DNA from: Streptomyces griseoflavus | GTDB lineage: Bacteria > Actinomycetota > Actinomycetes > Streptomycetales > Streptomycetaceae | Direction: 5' to 3' | Assembly: GCF_014649995.1 (NCBI RefSeq) | Contig: NZ_BMUC01000004.1 | Location: 42,831 to 99,789, forward strand | Length of the DNA stretch: 56,959 bases | In this document: positions 30,349 through 39,496 of the stretch, one piece after another | Layout: each line of letters begins with the position of its first letter | Numbering within the stretch: position 1 is the first letter of the stretch | The notes under the pieces: model-generated | Seen by the model: only the letters and a program-made list of their open reading frames with translations | Told to the model about the DNA's origin: nothing | Databases searched by the model: none | Made by a program: the position numbers and the translations under genes

Positions 30349-31584
30349 TCAGCGCGGGTGGGGCGGGAACGCGGCGGCCAGTTCCCGTACGTCCTCCCGG
30401 GCCCGCGCGGGGTCCGTGCCCCCGCGCAGCACGCTCGCGAGGAGCCCCCCGATGTACGTCATCTCCCGGGCGCCCATGCCCTGCGTGGTCACCGCGGCCG
30501 TGCCCAGCCGCAGTCCGCGGGCGTCGTGCGGGAGCGCGCAGCAGTCCAGCACCAGACCGGCCGCCGCGAGCAGGCGGCGTCCGGTGCGGCCGTCGACGCC
30601 GAGCGGCGCCGGATCGGCGGTGATCAGGTGGGTGTCGGTGCCGCCGGTGGTGACGGCCAGCCCCTCGACGCCCAGGGCGGCGGCCAGCGCCCGCGCGTTG
30701 GCGACCACCTGGTGCGCGTAGGCGGCGAAGGCCGGGGTCGCCGCCTCCCCGAACGCGACGGCCTTGGCCGCGATGGTGTGCATCTGCGCGCCCCCCTGGG
30801 TGAAGGGGAACACCGCCCGGTCGACGCGCTCGGCCAGGTCGCCGCCGCACAGGATCATCCCGCCGCGCGGCCCCCGCAGCACCTTGTGCGTCGTCGCGCA
30901 CACGATGTCCGCGTACGGCACCGGGCTGGGCGCCGCTCCCCCGGCGACCAGCCCCATGGGGTGCGCGGCGTCCGCGATGAGGTAGGCGCCGGCCTCGTCG
31001 GCGACCTCGCGGAAGAAGGCGTGGTCGATGTGGCGCGGATAGGAGATGGAGCCGCAGACGATGGCCTTGGGACGGCGCGTACGGGCCAGGATCCGGACCT
31101 GCTCGTGGTCGATGAGCCCGCTCTCCGGGTCCACGCCGTAGCCGACGAAGTCGAACCAGCGGCCGGAGAAGTTGGCGGGCGAGCCGTGGGTGAGATGGCC
31201 GCCGTGGGGCAGGCCCAGCGCCAGCACGGTGTCGCCGGGCCGCAGCAGGGCCGCGTACGCGGCGAGCACGGCTGAGGAACCGGAGTGCGCCTGCACATTG
31301 GCGTGTTCGGCGCCGAACAGCGCCTGCGCCCGCCGCACGGCGAGGCGCTCGGCGACGTCGGCCACCTCGCAGCCGCCGTGGTGCCGGTTGCCGGGATAGC
31401 CCTCGGCGTACTTGTTGGCGAGGGGCGAGCCGAGGGCGGCCAGCACGGCCGGCGACATGAAGTTCTCGGCGGCGATCAGCTGGAGCGTGGTCGACTGCCG
31501 CTCACGCTCCGCGAGCAGCACATCGGCGAGCTCGGGATCCTGCCGCCGCAGGACATCGGCCTCGAGGGCATGACTGACCGACAT
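30349..31584 (-). CDS. glyA2: Divergent serine hydroxymethyltransferase (second glyA-type gene)
   Basis: 411-residue fold-type I PLP enzyme. The PLP-Lys is K234 in TTHKVLRGPRGG, with SHMT motifs LIAAENFMSPAVL, HGGHLTHGSPANFSG and FTQGGAQMH. Departures from canonical SHMT: the YY pair after YAEGYPG is HH (H68-H69), and the usual DxAH and NSVP regions read DAAH and CCALP. It could be a serine/glycine enzyme or act on a modified substrate. ATG 31584 gives MSVSHALEAD; upstream codons are not conserved. Confidence 0.88.
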   Translation of the reverse strand: MSVSHALEADVLRRQDPELADVLLAERERQSTTLQLIAAENFMSPAVLAALGSPLANKYAEGYPGNRHHGGCEVADVAERLAVRRAQALFGAEHANVQAHSGSSAVLAAYAALLRPGDTVLALGLPHGGHLTHGSPANFSGRWFDFVGYGVDPESGLIDHEQVRILARTRRPKAIVCGSISYPRHIDHAFFREVADEAGAYLIADAAHPMGLVAGGAAPSPVPYADIVCATTHKVLRGPRGGMILCGGDLAERVDRAVFPFTQGGAQMHTIAAKAVAFGEAATPAFAAYAHQVVANARALAAALGVEGLAVTTGGTDTHLITADPAPLGVDGRTGRRLLAAAGLVLDCCALPHDARGLRLGTAAVTTQGMGAREMTYIGGLLASVLRGGTDPARAREDVRELAAAFPPHPR

Positions 31585-31705
31585 GATCCGCTCCGAACGT
31601 CGACACTGACGTACGCCCAATGTAGGCCGGACCCCCCGAAAACGCCCACGCTGTACGGGAGAGTGGGCGCGGCGCAGCGCCACCGCGCCCCGCGCGGGCA
31701 CCCGC

Positions 31706-32329
31706 CTACGCCCGCGCGGGGACCCCCGTCAACGCCGTCACCACGGGGTCCAGCGCCTGGTGTATCTCGTCCCCGATCGACTGGAAGAACGGCAGCGGCG
31801 CCCCGTACGGGTCGTACACCTCGTCCGCCTCGGCCGTCGGCGCCAGCAGCCACCCGCGCAGCGCCGCCGCGGCCCGCACCAGCGCCCGGGCGCGCATGAC
31901 CAGACCCTCCTCCAGGGGAGGCAGCGTCGCCGGGTCGATCGCGTTCACCAGGCGGGTGAACTCTTTCAACGTGAACGTCCGCAGCCCGGCCGAATGGCCC
32001 ATGGAGATGACCTGCGCCCGGTGGTCCCGCGTGGCCGTCAGCACCAGGTCCGCCCGGATGACGTGCTCGTCGAGCAGCTCCCGCCCCACGAAGCCGGAGG
32101 CGTCCGCACCGAACTCGGCCAGCACGGTCTCCGCGTGCGCCTCCATCGACGCGCCCTCGTGCCCCCAGGTGCCCGCGCTCTCCACGATGAGCCCGCCGCC
32201 CAGGATGCCGAGGCGCTGGCTCACGAAATGCCGGGTCAGCCGCTCGGTGATGGGCGAACGGCACACGTTTCCGGTACTGACGTGGAGGATGCGGAAGGTG
32301 TCACGCGGAAACCCGAAGGTCGTCGTCAT
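31706..32329 (-). CDS. Low-molecular-weight phosphatase-like protein lacking the catalytic cysteine
   Basis: 207 residues with the LMW-PTP fold: P-loop HVSTGNVCRSPITERL at residues 16-31 and C-terminal DEVYDPYGAPLPFF containing the usual DP general-acid loop. In active enzymes the P-loop is C-x5-R; here Ser18 (codon AGT) replaces the nucleophilic Cys while Arg24 and Ser25 remain. The protein may therefore bind phospho-ligands without hydrolysis. Start uncertain: ATG 32329 lacks good spacing to GGAG, while a TTG at 32383 (overlapping the upstream stop, with GAGGTGG before it) would add 18 residues. Confidence 0.82.
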   Translation of the reverse strand: MTTTFGFPRDTFRILHVSTGNVCRSPITERLTRHFVSQRLGILGGGLIVESAGTWGHEGASMEAHAETVLAEFGADASGFVGRELLDEHVIRADLVLTATRDHRAQVISMGHSAGLRTFTLKEFTRLVNAIDPATLPPLEEGLVMRARALVRAAAALRGWLLAPTAEADEVYDPYGAPLPFFQSIGDEIHQALDPVVTALTGVPARA

Positions 32330-32379
32330 CTCCGCGCTGGATTCCTCGGTGCCTATGCCACGCCCCGCCTCAGGGGCCG

Positions 32380-33027
32380 TCAATTCGCCACCTCGAGGTC
32401 GGGTACCACCTTGCGCAGCTCGTCCGGCGAGATCGCGCCCTCGCGCAGCAGCACCGGCACGGGGCGCGTGACGTCGACGATGGAGGAGGGCACGTTGCCC
32501 GGGGTGGGCCCGCCGTCCAGGTACACGGAGACGGAGTCGCCGAGCATCTGCTGCGCGGCGTCGCAGTTCTCCGGCGCCGGGTGGCCGGTCAGATTGGCCG
32601 ACGACACGGCCATGGGGCCGACCTCGGTGAGCAGTTCGATGGCGACCGGGTGCAGCGGCATCCGCACCGCGACGGTGCCCCGGGTGTCGCCGAGGTCCCA
32701 CTGGAGCGACGGCTGGTGCCGGGCGACGAGCGTCAGCGCGCCCGGCCAGAAGGCGTCGACCAGTTCCCAGGCCATCTCGGAGAAGTCGGTGACGAGGCCG
32801 TGCAGCGTGTTCGGGGAGCCGATGAGGACGGGCGTGGGCATGTTGCGGCCCCGGCCCTTGGCGTCCAGCAGGTCGGCGACGGCCTCCGAGGTGAACGCGT
32901 CGGCGCCGATGCCGTAGACCGTGTCCGTCGGCAGCACCACGAGCTCGCCCCGGCGCACGGCGGAAGCGGCCTCGCGCAGACCGGTCGCGCGGTCGGTCGC
33001 GTCGTTGGTGTCGTATCGCCGAGCCAT
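32380..33027 (-). CDS. L-threonylcarbamoyladenylate synthase (Sua5/TsaC family)
   Basis: 215 residues of the YrdC fold catalysing the first step of t6A37 tRNA modification from Thr, bicarbonate and ATP. Motifs: GELVVLPTDTVYGIGADAF, KGRGRNMPTPVLIG, FWPGALTLVA, VAVRMPLHP, VSSANLTGHPAPENC, and SSIVDVTRPVPVLLREGAI. Length equals the YrdC core, without the Sua5 C-terminal domain. It lies 53 bp after prmC on the same strand. Confidence 0.95.
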   Translation of the reverse strand: MARRYDTNDATDRATGLREAASAVRRGELVVLPTDTVYGIGADAFTSEAVADLLDAKGRGRNMPTPVLIGSPNTLHGLVTDFSEMAWELVDAFWPGALTLVARHQPSLQWDLGDTRGTVAVRMPLHPVAIELLTEVGPMAVSSANLTGHPAPENCDAAQQMLGDSVSVYLDGGPTPGNVPSSIVDVTRPVPVLLREGAISPDELRKVVPDLEVAN

Positions 33028-33080
33028 CTAGCGGGCCTCCTCGTACGGGTGCTGCTGGGGGGATGAAGTATGCGGGACGC

Positions 33081-33926
33081 TCACGGCAGTGCCTTGCGGG
33101 CGGTGGCGAACCGGGGGCGGTTGTTCAGGTCGGGGTGGTCGGCCGCGTCGGTCCAGCCGCGGTCCTCGGCGAAGATCCACGGGACCTGCCCGCCCTGGGT
33201 GTCGGCGTGCTCGACGACGACCACCCCGCCGGGGCGCAGCAGCCGGTGCGCGGTGCGTTCCAGGCCGCGGATCAGGTCGAGTCCGTCCTCACCGGAGAAC
33301 AGCGCGAGGTCGGGGTCGTAGTCGCGGGCCTCGGGCGCCACGTACTCCCACTCGGTGAGCGGGATGTACGGCGGGTTGGAGACCACCAGGTCGACCTGTC
33401 CGTCGAGGTCCGGGAAGGCCGCCAGGGCGTCCCCCTGGCGCAGCTCGACCCTGGACCCCTCCATGTTCTTGCGCGTCCACCTGAGGGCGTCCTCGGACAG
33501 CTCCACGGCGTGCACGCGCGAGCGCGGCACCTCCTGGGCGAGCGCCAGCGCGATGGCGCCGGAGCCGGTGCACAGGTCGACGATGCACGGCTCGACGACG
33601 TCCATCGCGCGGACGGCGTCTATCGCCCAGCCGACCACCGACTCGGTCTCGGGCCGGGGGACGAACACCCCGGGGCCGACCTGGAGCTCCAGGTAGCGGA
33701 AGTACGCGCGCCCGGTGATGTGCTGGAGCGGTTCGCGGGCCTCGCGGCGGGCGATGACCTCCCAGTACCGGGCGTCGAAGTCGGAGTCCTTCACCATGTG
33801 CAGCTCGCCGCGCTTGACGCCGTGCACGAACGCGGCGAGTTCCTCCGCGTCGGTGCGCGGCGAGGGCACGCCGGCGTCGGCGAGCCGCTGGGTGGCCTGG
33901 GCCACCTCGGCGAGCAGCAGGTTCAC
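33081..33926 (-). CDS. prmC: Release factor glutamine methyltransferase
   Basis: 281-residue SAM-dependent N5-glutamine methyltransferase that modifies the GGQ glutamine of release factors. N-terminal helical domain, then PRPETESVVGWAID, SAM site DLCTGSGAIALALAQE, and the catalytic VVSNPPYIPL. It lies 34 bp downstream of its substrate gene prfA, the near-universal prfA-prmC pairing. Confidence 0.96.
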   Translation of the reverse strand: MNLLLAEVAQATQRLADAGVPSPRTDAEELAAFVHGVKRGELHMVKDSDFDARYWEVIARREAREPLQHITGRAYFRYLELQVGPGVFVPRPETESVVGWAIDAVRAMDVVEPCIVDLCTGSGAIALALAQEVPRSRVHAVELSEDALRWTRKNMEGSRVELRQGDALAAFPDLDGQVDLVVSNPPYIPLTEWEYVAPEARDYDPDLALFSGEDGLDLIRGLERTAHRLLRPGGVVVVEHADTQGGQVPWIFAEDRGWTDAADHPDLNNRPRFATARKALP

Positions 33927-33960
33927 TGGTCCTCCGTGCTGTCGGCGCTGTCTTCGGGGG

Positions 33961-35028
33961 TTACGCGGCGGCGAGCTTGGCGGCCGAGTCCGCGTCGACG
34001 CAGGCCTGGATCACCGCGGCGAGGTCGCCGTCCAGGACCTGGTCCAGGTTGTACGCCTTGAAGCCGACGCGGTGGTCCGAGATGCGGTTCTCCGGGAAGT
34101 TGTACGTACGGATCTTCTCGGAGCGGTCCACGGTGCGGACCTGGCTGCGGCGGGCGTCGGCGGCCTCCCGCTCCGCCTCCTCCTGCGCCGCCGCGAGGAG
34201 CCTGGAGCGCAGGATACGCAGTGCCTGCTCCTTGTTCTGGAGCTGGCTCTTCTCGTTCTGGCAGGAGGCGACGACTCCGGTCGGGATGTGCGTGATGCGC
34301 ACGGCGGAGTCGGTGGTGTTGACGGACTGGCCGCCGGGCCCGGACGACCGGTAGACGTCGATGCGCAGGTCGTTCGGGTTGATCTCCACGTCGACCTCCT
34401 CCGCCTCGGGCGTCACCAGGACGCCCGCCGCGGAGGTGTGGATGCGGCCCTGGGACTCGGTGGCCGGCACGCGCTGCACGCGGTGCACGCCGCCCTCGTA
34501 CTTCAGGCGCGCCCAGACGCCCTGGCCGGGCTCGATCTGCCCGCGGGCCTTCACCGCGACCTGGACGTCCTTGTAGCCGCCCAGCTCGGACTCGGTGGCG
34601 TCGATGATCTCGGTCTTCCAGCCGACGCGCTCGGCGTAGCGCAGGTACATGCGCAGCAGGTCGCCGGCGAACAGGGCGGACTCGTCGCCGCCCGCGCCCG
34701 CCTTGATCTCGAGGATGACGTCCTTGTCGTCGCTGGGGTCGCGGGGGACGAGGAGCAGGCGGAGCTTCTCGGTGAGCTCCTCGCGCTGCTTGTCGAGTTC
34801 CTTGACCTCGGCGGCGAAGTCGGGGTCGTCGGCGGCCAGTTCGCGCGCGGTCTCGATGTCGTCGCCCGTCTGCCTCCAGGAGCGGTACGTGGCGACGATC
34901 GGGGTGAGCTCGGCGTAGCGCTTGTTCAGCTTGCGCGCGCCTGCCTGGTCGGCGTGGACCGACGGGTCAACGAGCTTCTTCTCCAGGTCGGCGTGCTCGG
35001 CGACGAGTTCCTCGACGGCCTCGAACAT
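33961..35028 (-). CDS. prfA: Peptide chain release factor 1
   Basis: 355 residues recognising [25 protein letters not shown] start, the RF1 anticodon-mimic PAT tripeptide in [15 protein letters not shown], and [17 protein letters not shown] with the universal GGQ. ATG 35028 gives the family N-terminus; the frame reads further up without conservation. Downstream of rpmE across an intrinsic terminator, so probably with its own promoter or read-through. Confidence 0.97.
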   Translation of the reverse strand: MFEAVEELVAEHADLEKKLVDPSVHADQAGARKLNKRYAELTPIVATYRSWRQTGDDIETARELAADDPDFAAEVKELDKQREELTEKLRLLLVPRDPSDDKDVILEIKAGAGGDESALFAGDLLRMYLRYAERVGWKTEIIDATESELGGYKDVQVAVKARGQIEPGQGVWARLKYEGGVHRVQRVPATESQGRIHTSAAGVLVTPEAEEVDVEINPNDLRIDVYRSSGPGGQSVNTTDSAVRITHIPTGVVASCQNEKSQLQNKEQALRILRSRLLAAAQEEAEREAADARRSQVRTVDRSEKIRTYNFPENRISDHRVGFKAYNLDQVLDGDLAAVIQACVDADSAAKLAAA

Positions 35029-35068
35029 CTTGGGCTCCTGCTGGTACGTGGGTGAAGGGCGGGCGACC

Positions 35069-35120
35069 AAAAACGCCGGTCCCGGCCTGCCCCCGGGCGG
35101 GGGCGCGGCCGTGGACCGGC
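35069..35120 (-). terminator. Intrinsic terminator with U-tract after rpmE
   Basis: Outer 8-bp stem (35075-35082/35113-35120), inner C5/G5 stem (35089-35094/35099-35104), followed on the minus strand by five T (35069-35073). This is the clearest classical rho-independent terminator in the window. Confidence 0.82.
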
Positions 35121-35133
35121 GGTTGGTGGCTCG

Positions 35134-35355
35134 CTACTTCTTGGAGCCGGCGGCCTTGCCGAAGCGGGCCTCGAAGCGGGCCACACGGCCACCGGTGTCG
35201 AGGATCTTCTGCTTGCCCGTGTAGAACGGGTGGCACTCGGAGCAGACCTCGGCGCGGACGGTGCCGCTGGGGATCGTGCTGCGGGTGGTGAACGACGCGC
35301 CGCAGGTGCAGCTGACCTGCGTCTCGACGTACTCGGGGTGGATGTCGCGCTTCAA
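35134..35355 (-). CDS. rpmE: 50S ribosomal protein L31, zinc-binding type
   Basis: 73 residues. The four zinc Cys are present (SCTCGASF and [15 protein letters not shown]), so this is the C+ form used under zinc sufficiency; Streptomyces also carry a C- paralogue elsewhere under Zur control. Typical C-terminus [10 protein letters not shown]. Monocistronic unit upstream of prfA with the terminator at 35069-35120. Confidence 0.97.
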   Translation of the reverse strand: MKRDIHPEYVETQVSCTCGASFTTRSTIPSGTVRAEVCSECHPFYTGKQKILDTGGRVARFEARFGKAAGSKK

Positions 35356-35505
35356 GGTGTCTCCTAGGTTCGGGAGGGCGCCGGGTCGCTTCCGCTCGGT
35401 GCGGGAGCGTGAACCGGGGCCGACGTACCAGTCTGCCAGGAGTGGCGTCCTCTCCCAAAACCGGGGGCCGCAGATTTTTGTTCCCCACGCACCCCGAGGG
35501 GCCGG

Positions 35506-35530
35506 CGGAGCCCTCCGCGGCGGGGCTCCG
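35506..35530 (-). terminator. Hairpin after the LCP gene
   Basis: Perfect 8-bp stem (35506-35513 with 35523-35530), extendable with a bulge, 22 bp past the LCP stop. Confidence 0.55.
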
Positions 35531-35551
35531 TGCCGGTACGGCCCCGCGCCC

Positions 35552-36658
35552 CTATCCGGCGTCGACCACGTCCCGCGCTTCGCCCGTGGCCGTGTCCCGG
35601 GTGGCGCCCGCGGGGATCGGCTGGTCGTTGCGCAGGGCGTCCCAGACGAGCCGGGACTTGTCCTTGAGGGGCAGGACGCGGTTGGCGTTCGCGGAGTCGT
35701 AGACGACCGGCAGGGTGATCATGTGCATGTCGGCGGGGCCGATGCCCTTCATGCCGTTCGCGAACGACATCAGGGAGTTCACCGAGCCGAGGCCGGAGTC
35801 GGTGGTGACGGCCTTGGTGGCGGTGTCGGCGAGGGCGTACAGCTTCTTCGGGCTGGTGAAGACGCCGACCTCCTTGACCTGCCGGACCAGGGCCTTGATG
35901 AAGGCCTGCTGGAGCTGGATGCGGCCGAGGTCGGAGCCGTCGCCGACGCCGTGGCGGGTGCGGACCAGGCCGAGGGCGCGCTCGCCGTCGAGGCGGTGGG
36001 TGCCGGCCGGGAGATCGAGGTGGCTGTCGGGGTCCTCGATGTCCTCGGTGGTGGTGACCTCGACGCCGCCGAGTTCGTCGACGAGCTTCTGGAAACCGGT
36101 GAAGTCGACCTCCAGGTAGTGGTCCATGCGCAGGTCGGAGAGGGACTCCACGGTCTTCACCGCGCAGGCCGCCCCGCCCGTGGAGTAGGCGGAGTTGAAC
36201 ATCACGCCGCCGGCCGCCGGGTGGGTGCCGCCCTCGGTGTCGGTGCACGCGGGGCGGTCGACGAGGGTGTCGCGCGGTATGGAGACCACGCTGGCCTTCC
36301 GGTGGCCCTCGTGGACGTGCACGATCATCGCGGTGTCGGAGCGGGCGCTGCCGTCGTCGGCGCCGCCGCCGAGGTCCTGGTTGCCGTCGGCGCGGGTGTC
36401 GGAGCCGAGGACGAGGATGTTCTCGGAGCCGTCGTCCGCCTTCTCGGGCCGGTCGGTGCCGAGCGCCTGGTCGATGTCGACGCTCTCGATGTTGCCGTTT
36501 AGCTTGACGTACACGAACCCGGCGCCGGTTCCTCCCAGGAGGACGATGCCGGCCGCGGTCCAGGCCGCGGCCTTCAGGCCCCTGTGCCCCTTCTCCGGTT
36601 CTCTGCGGCGGCGCCCCTTGCCCCGTTGGCGCGTACCGGCTGTGCTCTCGGCGGACAT
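35552..36658 (-). CDS. LytR-CpsA-Psr (LCP) family cell-wall glycopolymer ligase
   Basis: 368 residues: basic cytoplasmic N-terminus, one TM helix near 30-52 ([22 protein letters not shown]), and an extracellular LCP domain with [42 protein letters not shown] (conserved Asp/Arg residues), [33 protein letters not shown] enzymes transfer lipid-linked polymers to peptidoglycan. The WecA-type gene at 28879 would make such precursors. Upstream gap 36659-37000 holds its promoter. Confidence 0.94.
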   Translation of the reverse strand: MSAESTAGTRQRGKGRRRREPEKGHRGLKAAAWTAAGIVLLGGTGAGFVYVKLNGNIESVDIDQALGTDRPEKADDGSENILVLGSDTRADGNQDLGGGADDGSARSDTAMIVHVHEGHRKASVVSIPRDTLVDRPACTDTEGGTHPAAGGVMFNSAYSTGGAACAVKTVESLSDLRMDHYLEVDFTGFQKLVDELGGVEVTTTEDIEDPDSHLDLPAGTHRLDGERALGLVRTRHGVGDGSDLGRIQLQQAFIKALVRQVKEVGVFTSPKKLYALADTATKAVTTDSGLGSVNSLMSFANGMKGIGPADMHMITLPVVYDSANANRVLPLKDKSRLVWDALRNDQPIPAGATRDTATGEARDVVDAG

Positions 36659-37000
36659 GTGCTCCTCAGCTCATCCACGGACGGTTGCCCCTGCCACCGG
36701 TGCCGGACATGGCCGTTCAAAGGCCCGTACGACACCTATCGTCCCGCGTCGGGTCAGACGGGGGAACCCGGCGCAGGGTTGCACGGCGTTCTGTGGCCCG
36801 CCGGTGAGCGCCGTCCCGTCCCGCGTCGCGTCCGAAGCCCGCGCCGACCGCTCCGACCTGCGGTTTCCGTGTGCGCGCGGCCACCGTTCGGCCGCGGTGC
36901 GTGCGGTGGTGCGTGTGGTGAACGTCTCGCCGCACGCGAGAGGCCGCCTCCTTCACGGAAGCGGCCTCTCGCGGAAGCGGTCCTGGCGGACGGCGGGACG
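36659..37000 (-). other. Gap between rho and LCP genes, with rho terminator and LCP promoter region
   Basis: 342 bp. It contains the rho terminator hairpin (36936-36972) and then sequence leading to the LCP start. No coding frame is convincing and no consensus promoter stands out. Confidence 0.5.
36936..36972 (-). terminator. rho gene terminator
   Basis: Perfect 12-bp stem (36936-36947 with 36961-36972) around a 13-nt loop, 29 bp after the rho stop. Confidence 0.75.
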
Positions 37001-39076
37001 TCAGTCGCCGTTGCCCGGCGTCGGCGTCGTCTTCTGGATCTGCATCAGGAACTCGGCGTTCGACTTGGTCTGCTTCATCTTGTCGAGGAGCAGCTCGACC
37101 GCCTGCTGCTGGTCGAGGGCGTGCAGCACCCGGCGCAGCTTCCAGACGATGGCGAGCTCGTCGGGGGCGAGCAGGATCTCTTCCTTACGGGTGCCGGACG
37201 CGTCGACGTCCACCGCGGGGAAGATCCGCTTGTCGGCGAGCTTCCGGTCGAGCTTGAGCTCGGCGTTGCCGGTGCCCTTGAACTCCTCGAAGATGACCTC
37301 GTCCATGCGGGACCCGGTGTCCACCAGGGCGGTGGCGAGGATGGTCAGCGAACCGCCGTCCTCGATGTTGCGGGCCGCACCGAAGAAGCGCTTCGGCGGG
37401 TACAGGGCTGTCGAGTCGACACCACCGGACAGGATGCGGCCGGAGGCCGGGGCGGCGAGGTTGTACGCACGGCCCAGACGCGTGATCGAGTCGAGCAGCA
37501 CGACGACGTCGTGACCCAGCTCCACCAGGCGCTTGGCGCGCTCGATGGCGAGCTCGGCGACCGTGGTGTGGTCCTCGGCCGGGCGGTCGAAGGTCGAGGA
37601 GATGACCTCGCCCTTGACCGACCGCTGCATGTCGGTGACCTCTTCCGGACGCTCGTCGACCAGGACGACCATCAGGTGGCACTCGGGGTTGTTGTGGGTG
37701 ATCGCGTTGGCGATCGCCTGCATGATCATGGTCTTGCCGGTCTTCGGCGGGGCCACGATCAGTCCGCGCTGGCCCTTGCCGATCGGCGACACGAGGTCGA
37801 TGATCCGCGTGGTCAGCACGCCCGGGTCGGTCTCCAGGCGGAGGCGGTCCTGCGGGTAGAGCGGGGTGAGCTTGTTGAACTCCGGGCGGCCGCGGCCGTG
37901 TTCGGGCGCCATGCCGTTGACGGAGTCCAGGCGGACCAGCGCGTTGAACTTCTCGCGCCGCTCGCCCTCCTTGGGCTGGCGCACGGCGCCGGTGATGTGG
38001 TCGCCCTTGCGCAGGCCGTTCTTGCGGACCTGGGCGAGGGAGACGTACACGTCGTTCGGGCCGGGCAGGTAGCCGGAGGTCCGGATGAACGCGTAGTTGT
38101 CGAGGATGTCCAGGATGCCCGCGACGGGGATCAGGACGTCGTCCTCGTTGATCTGCGGCTCCTGCACCTCGTCGCGGCCACGGCGGCCACGGCGGTCGCG
38201 GTAGCGGCCGCGACGGCCTCGGCGGCCGCCTCCGTCGTCGTCGTAGCCGTCGTCCTGACGGCCGCCGCCACCCTGCTGGTTCTGCTGACGGCCCTGGCCG
38301 CCCTGACCGCCCTGGTTCTGCTGGTCGTCGCCCTTGCCGCGACGGTCACCGCGGTCACCACGGTCGCCGCGCTCACCACGGTCGCCGCGGTCTCCGCGCT
38401 CAGCGCGGTCTCCGCGCTCACGGCCGCGGTCACGGCGGTCGCGGCGGCGGCCCTCGCCGCCGTCGTGGTCGGACTTGCCCTCACCCTGCTGCGACTGCTG
38501 CTGGGCGGGCGTCTCGGCCTTGCTGTCGGTCCTCGCCTCGGCGGTGACCGTCTCGGCCGCGGCGGCGGGGGCACCGGCGTCGGCGGTGGCGCGACGGCGG
38601 CGGCGCTCGGCGGGAGCGGCCTCCTCGGCCGGCTCGGCGGAGACCTTCGGCGAGGGCTGGCCGGGGATGTCGATCTGCTGCTGGGCAGCGGACGTGTCGG
38701 CGGGGGCCTGCTCGGCCTTGGCGTCGGCCTTCTTCTCGGCGGCCTCACCCGTGCGGGTCCGGGAAGTGGCGCGGCGCTTGGGCTTGGTCTCGGTGTCGGA
38801 CTCTGCCTTGGCCGGGGCCGCGGCGGCGGGGGCGCCCCCACCGGCGGCCTGCGCCTCCTTGATGACCTCGATCAGCTGGCTCTTGCGCATGCGCGCGGTG
38901 CCCCTGATTCCGAGGCCGGATGCGACCTGTTGCAGCTCGGCCAGCACCATGCCCTCGAGGCCGGTACCGCGGCGCCGCCGGGAGCCGGCACCGGTGGCAG
39001 GCGCGGAAGCGTCCGTGGCGGGCGCGGCAGCGGTCTCCTCGACACGTGCGCCCATCAGATCGGTGGTGTCGCTCAC
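37001..39076 (-). CDS. rho: Transcription termination factor Rho with large Arg/Gly/Asp/Gln-rich insertion
   Basis: 691 residues, against about 420 in E. coli. A Rho_N helix bundle ([27 protein letters not shown]) lies at ~40-76. A ~230-residue low-complexity insertion follows: first Ala/Glu/Lys, then [15 protein letters not shown]-type runs, then [15 protein letters not shown], then Arg/Gly. The RNA-binding and ATPase core starts ~312 ([14 protein letters not shown]; Walker [12 protein letters not shown]; Walker [17 protein letters not shown]). Actinobacterial Rho factors carry such insertions, which add RNA affinity. GTG 39076 follows GAAGGA. A long 420-bp upstream region may serve autoregulation. 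Confidence 0.96.
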   Translation of the reverse strand: MSDTTDLMGARVEETAAAPATDASAPATGAGSRRRRGTGLEGMVLAELQQVASGLGIRGTARMRKSQLIEVIKEAQAAGGGAPAAAAPAKAESDTETKPKRRATSRTRTGEAAEKKADAKAEQAPADTSAAQQQIDIPGQPSPKVSAEPAEEAAPAERRRRRATADAGAPAAAAETVTAEARTDSKAETPAQQQSQQGEGKSDHDGGEGRRRDRRDRGRERGDRAERGDRGDRGERGDRGDRGDRRGKGDDQQNQGGQGGQGRQQNQQGGGGRQDDGYDDDGGGRRGRRGRYRDRRGRRGRDEVQEPQINEDDVLIPVAGILDILDNYAFIRTSGYLPGPNDVYVSLAQVRKNGLRKGDHITGAVRQPKEGERREKFNALVRLDSVNGMAPEHGRGRPEFNKLTPLYPQDRLRLETDPGVLTTRIIDLVSPIGKGQRGLIVAPPKTGKTMIMQAIANAITHNNPECHLMVVLVDERPEEVTDMQRSVKGEVISSTFDRPAEDHTTVAELAIERAKRLVELGHDVVVLLDSITRLGRAYNLAAPASGRILSGGVDSTALYPPKRFFGAARNIEDGGSLTILATALVDTGSRMDEVIFEEFKGTGNAELKLDRKLADKRIFPAVDVDASGTRKEEILLAPDELAIVWKLRRVLHALDQQQAVELLLDKMKQTKSNAEFLMQIQKTTPTPGNGD

Positions 39077-39496
39077 GAAGGGTCCTTCCCTGGAGCGGGC
39101 GTCGGCCTGTCTGGCTCGGCGACCGGTTGTGCTGTCCGGCATCGGTCCGCGTTGTGTGAACGGTGCCGGGGCGGTTGTCCGCCTGAGCGGCGGAAGAAAT
39201 ATCTGGTGATGGCGCTTCCCCGAGCCGTGACACCGTGTGTCACGTGGCGTGGTCGCACCGGTTCCGGAGCTCCCCCAGAGGGGGTATCCCCACCGTCGGG
39301 CCGTTCAGCGTCCGCGTACGACGTACTGCCCGCGTACGTAGCAGTGAACACAGTGCGGCTTGGGGAGCTCCCGGAAGAATGTCTGTCCCGGACGGGGACA
39401 CGAGGCACCTCGCCATGGTGGGGTCGGGTGCAGACTTGAGGTTAACACTACCGGATCCAACAAACATTCCCCCTCTCGAAATCCGGCAACCGTGTG
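39077..39496 (-). promoter_or_regulatory. rho leader/promoter region (420 bp, no gene)
   Basis: It lies between the thrB stop and the rho GTG. An AT-rich patch at 39436-39475 with TAACCT and TAGTGT -10-like hexamers would give a ~350-nt leader. The leader contains a perfect 8-bp palindrome with a 3-nt spacer at 39226-39244. No frame looks coding. Confidence 0.45.
39226..39244. promoter_or_regulatory. Perfect palindrome in the rho leader
   Basis: CGTGACAC-CGT-GTGTCACG. It could be a protein operator or an RNA hairpin ~150 nt before the rho start. Confidence 0.4.
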
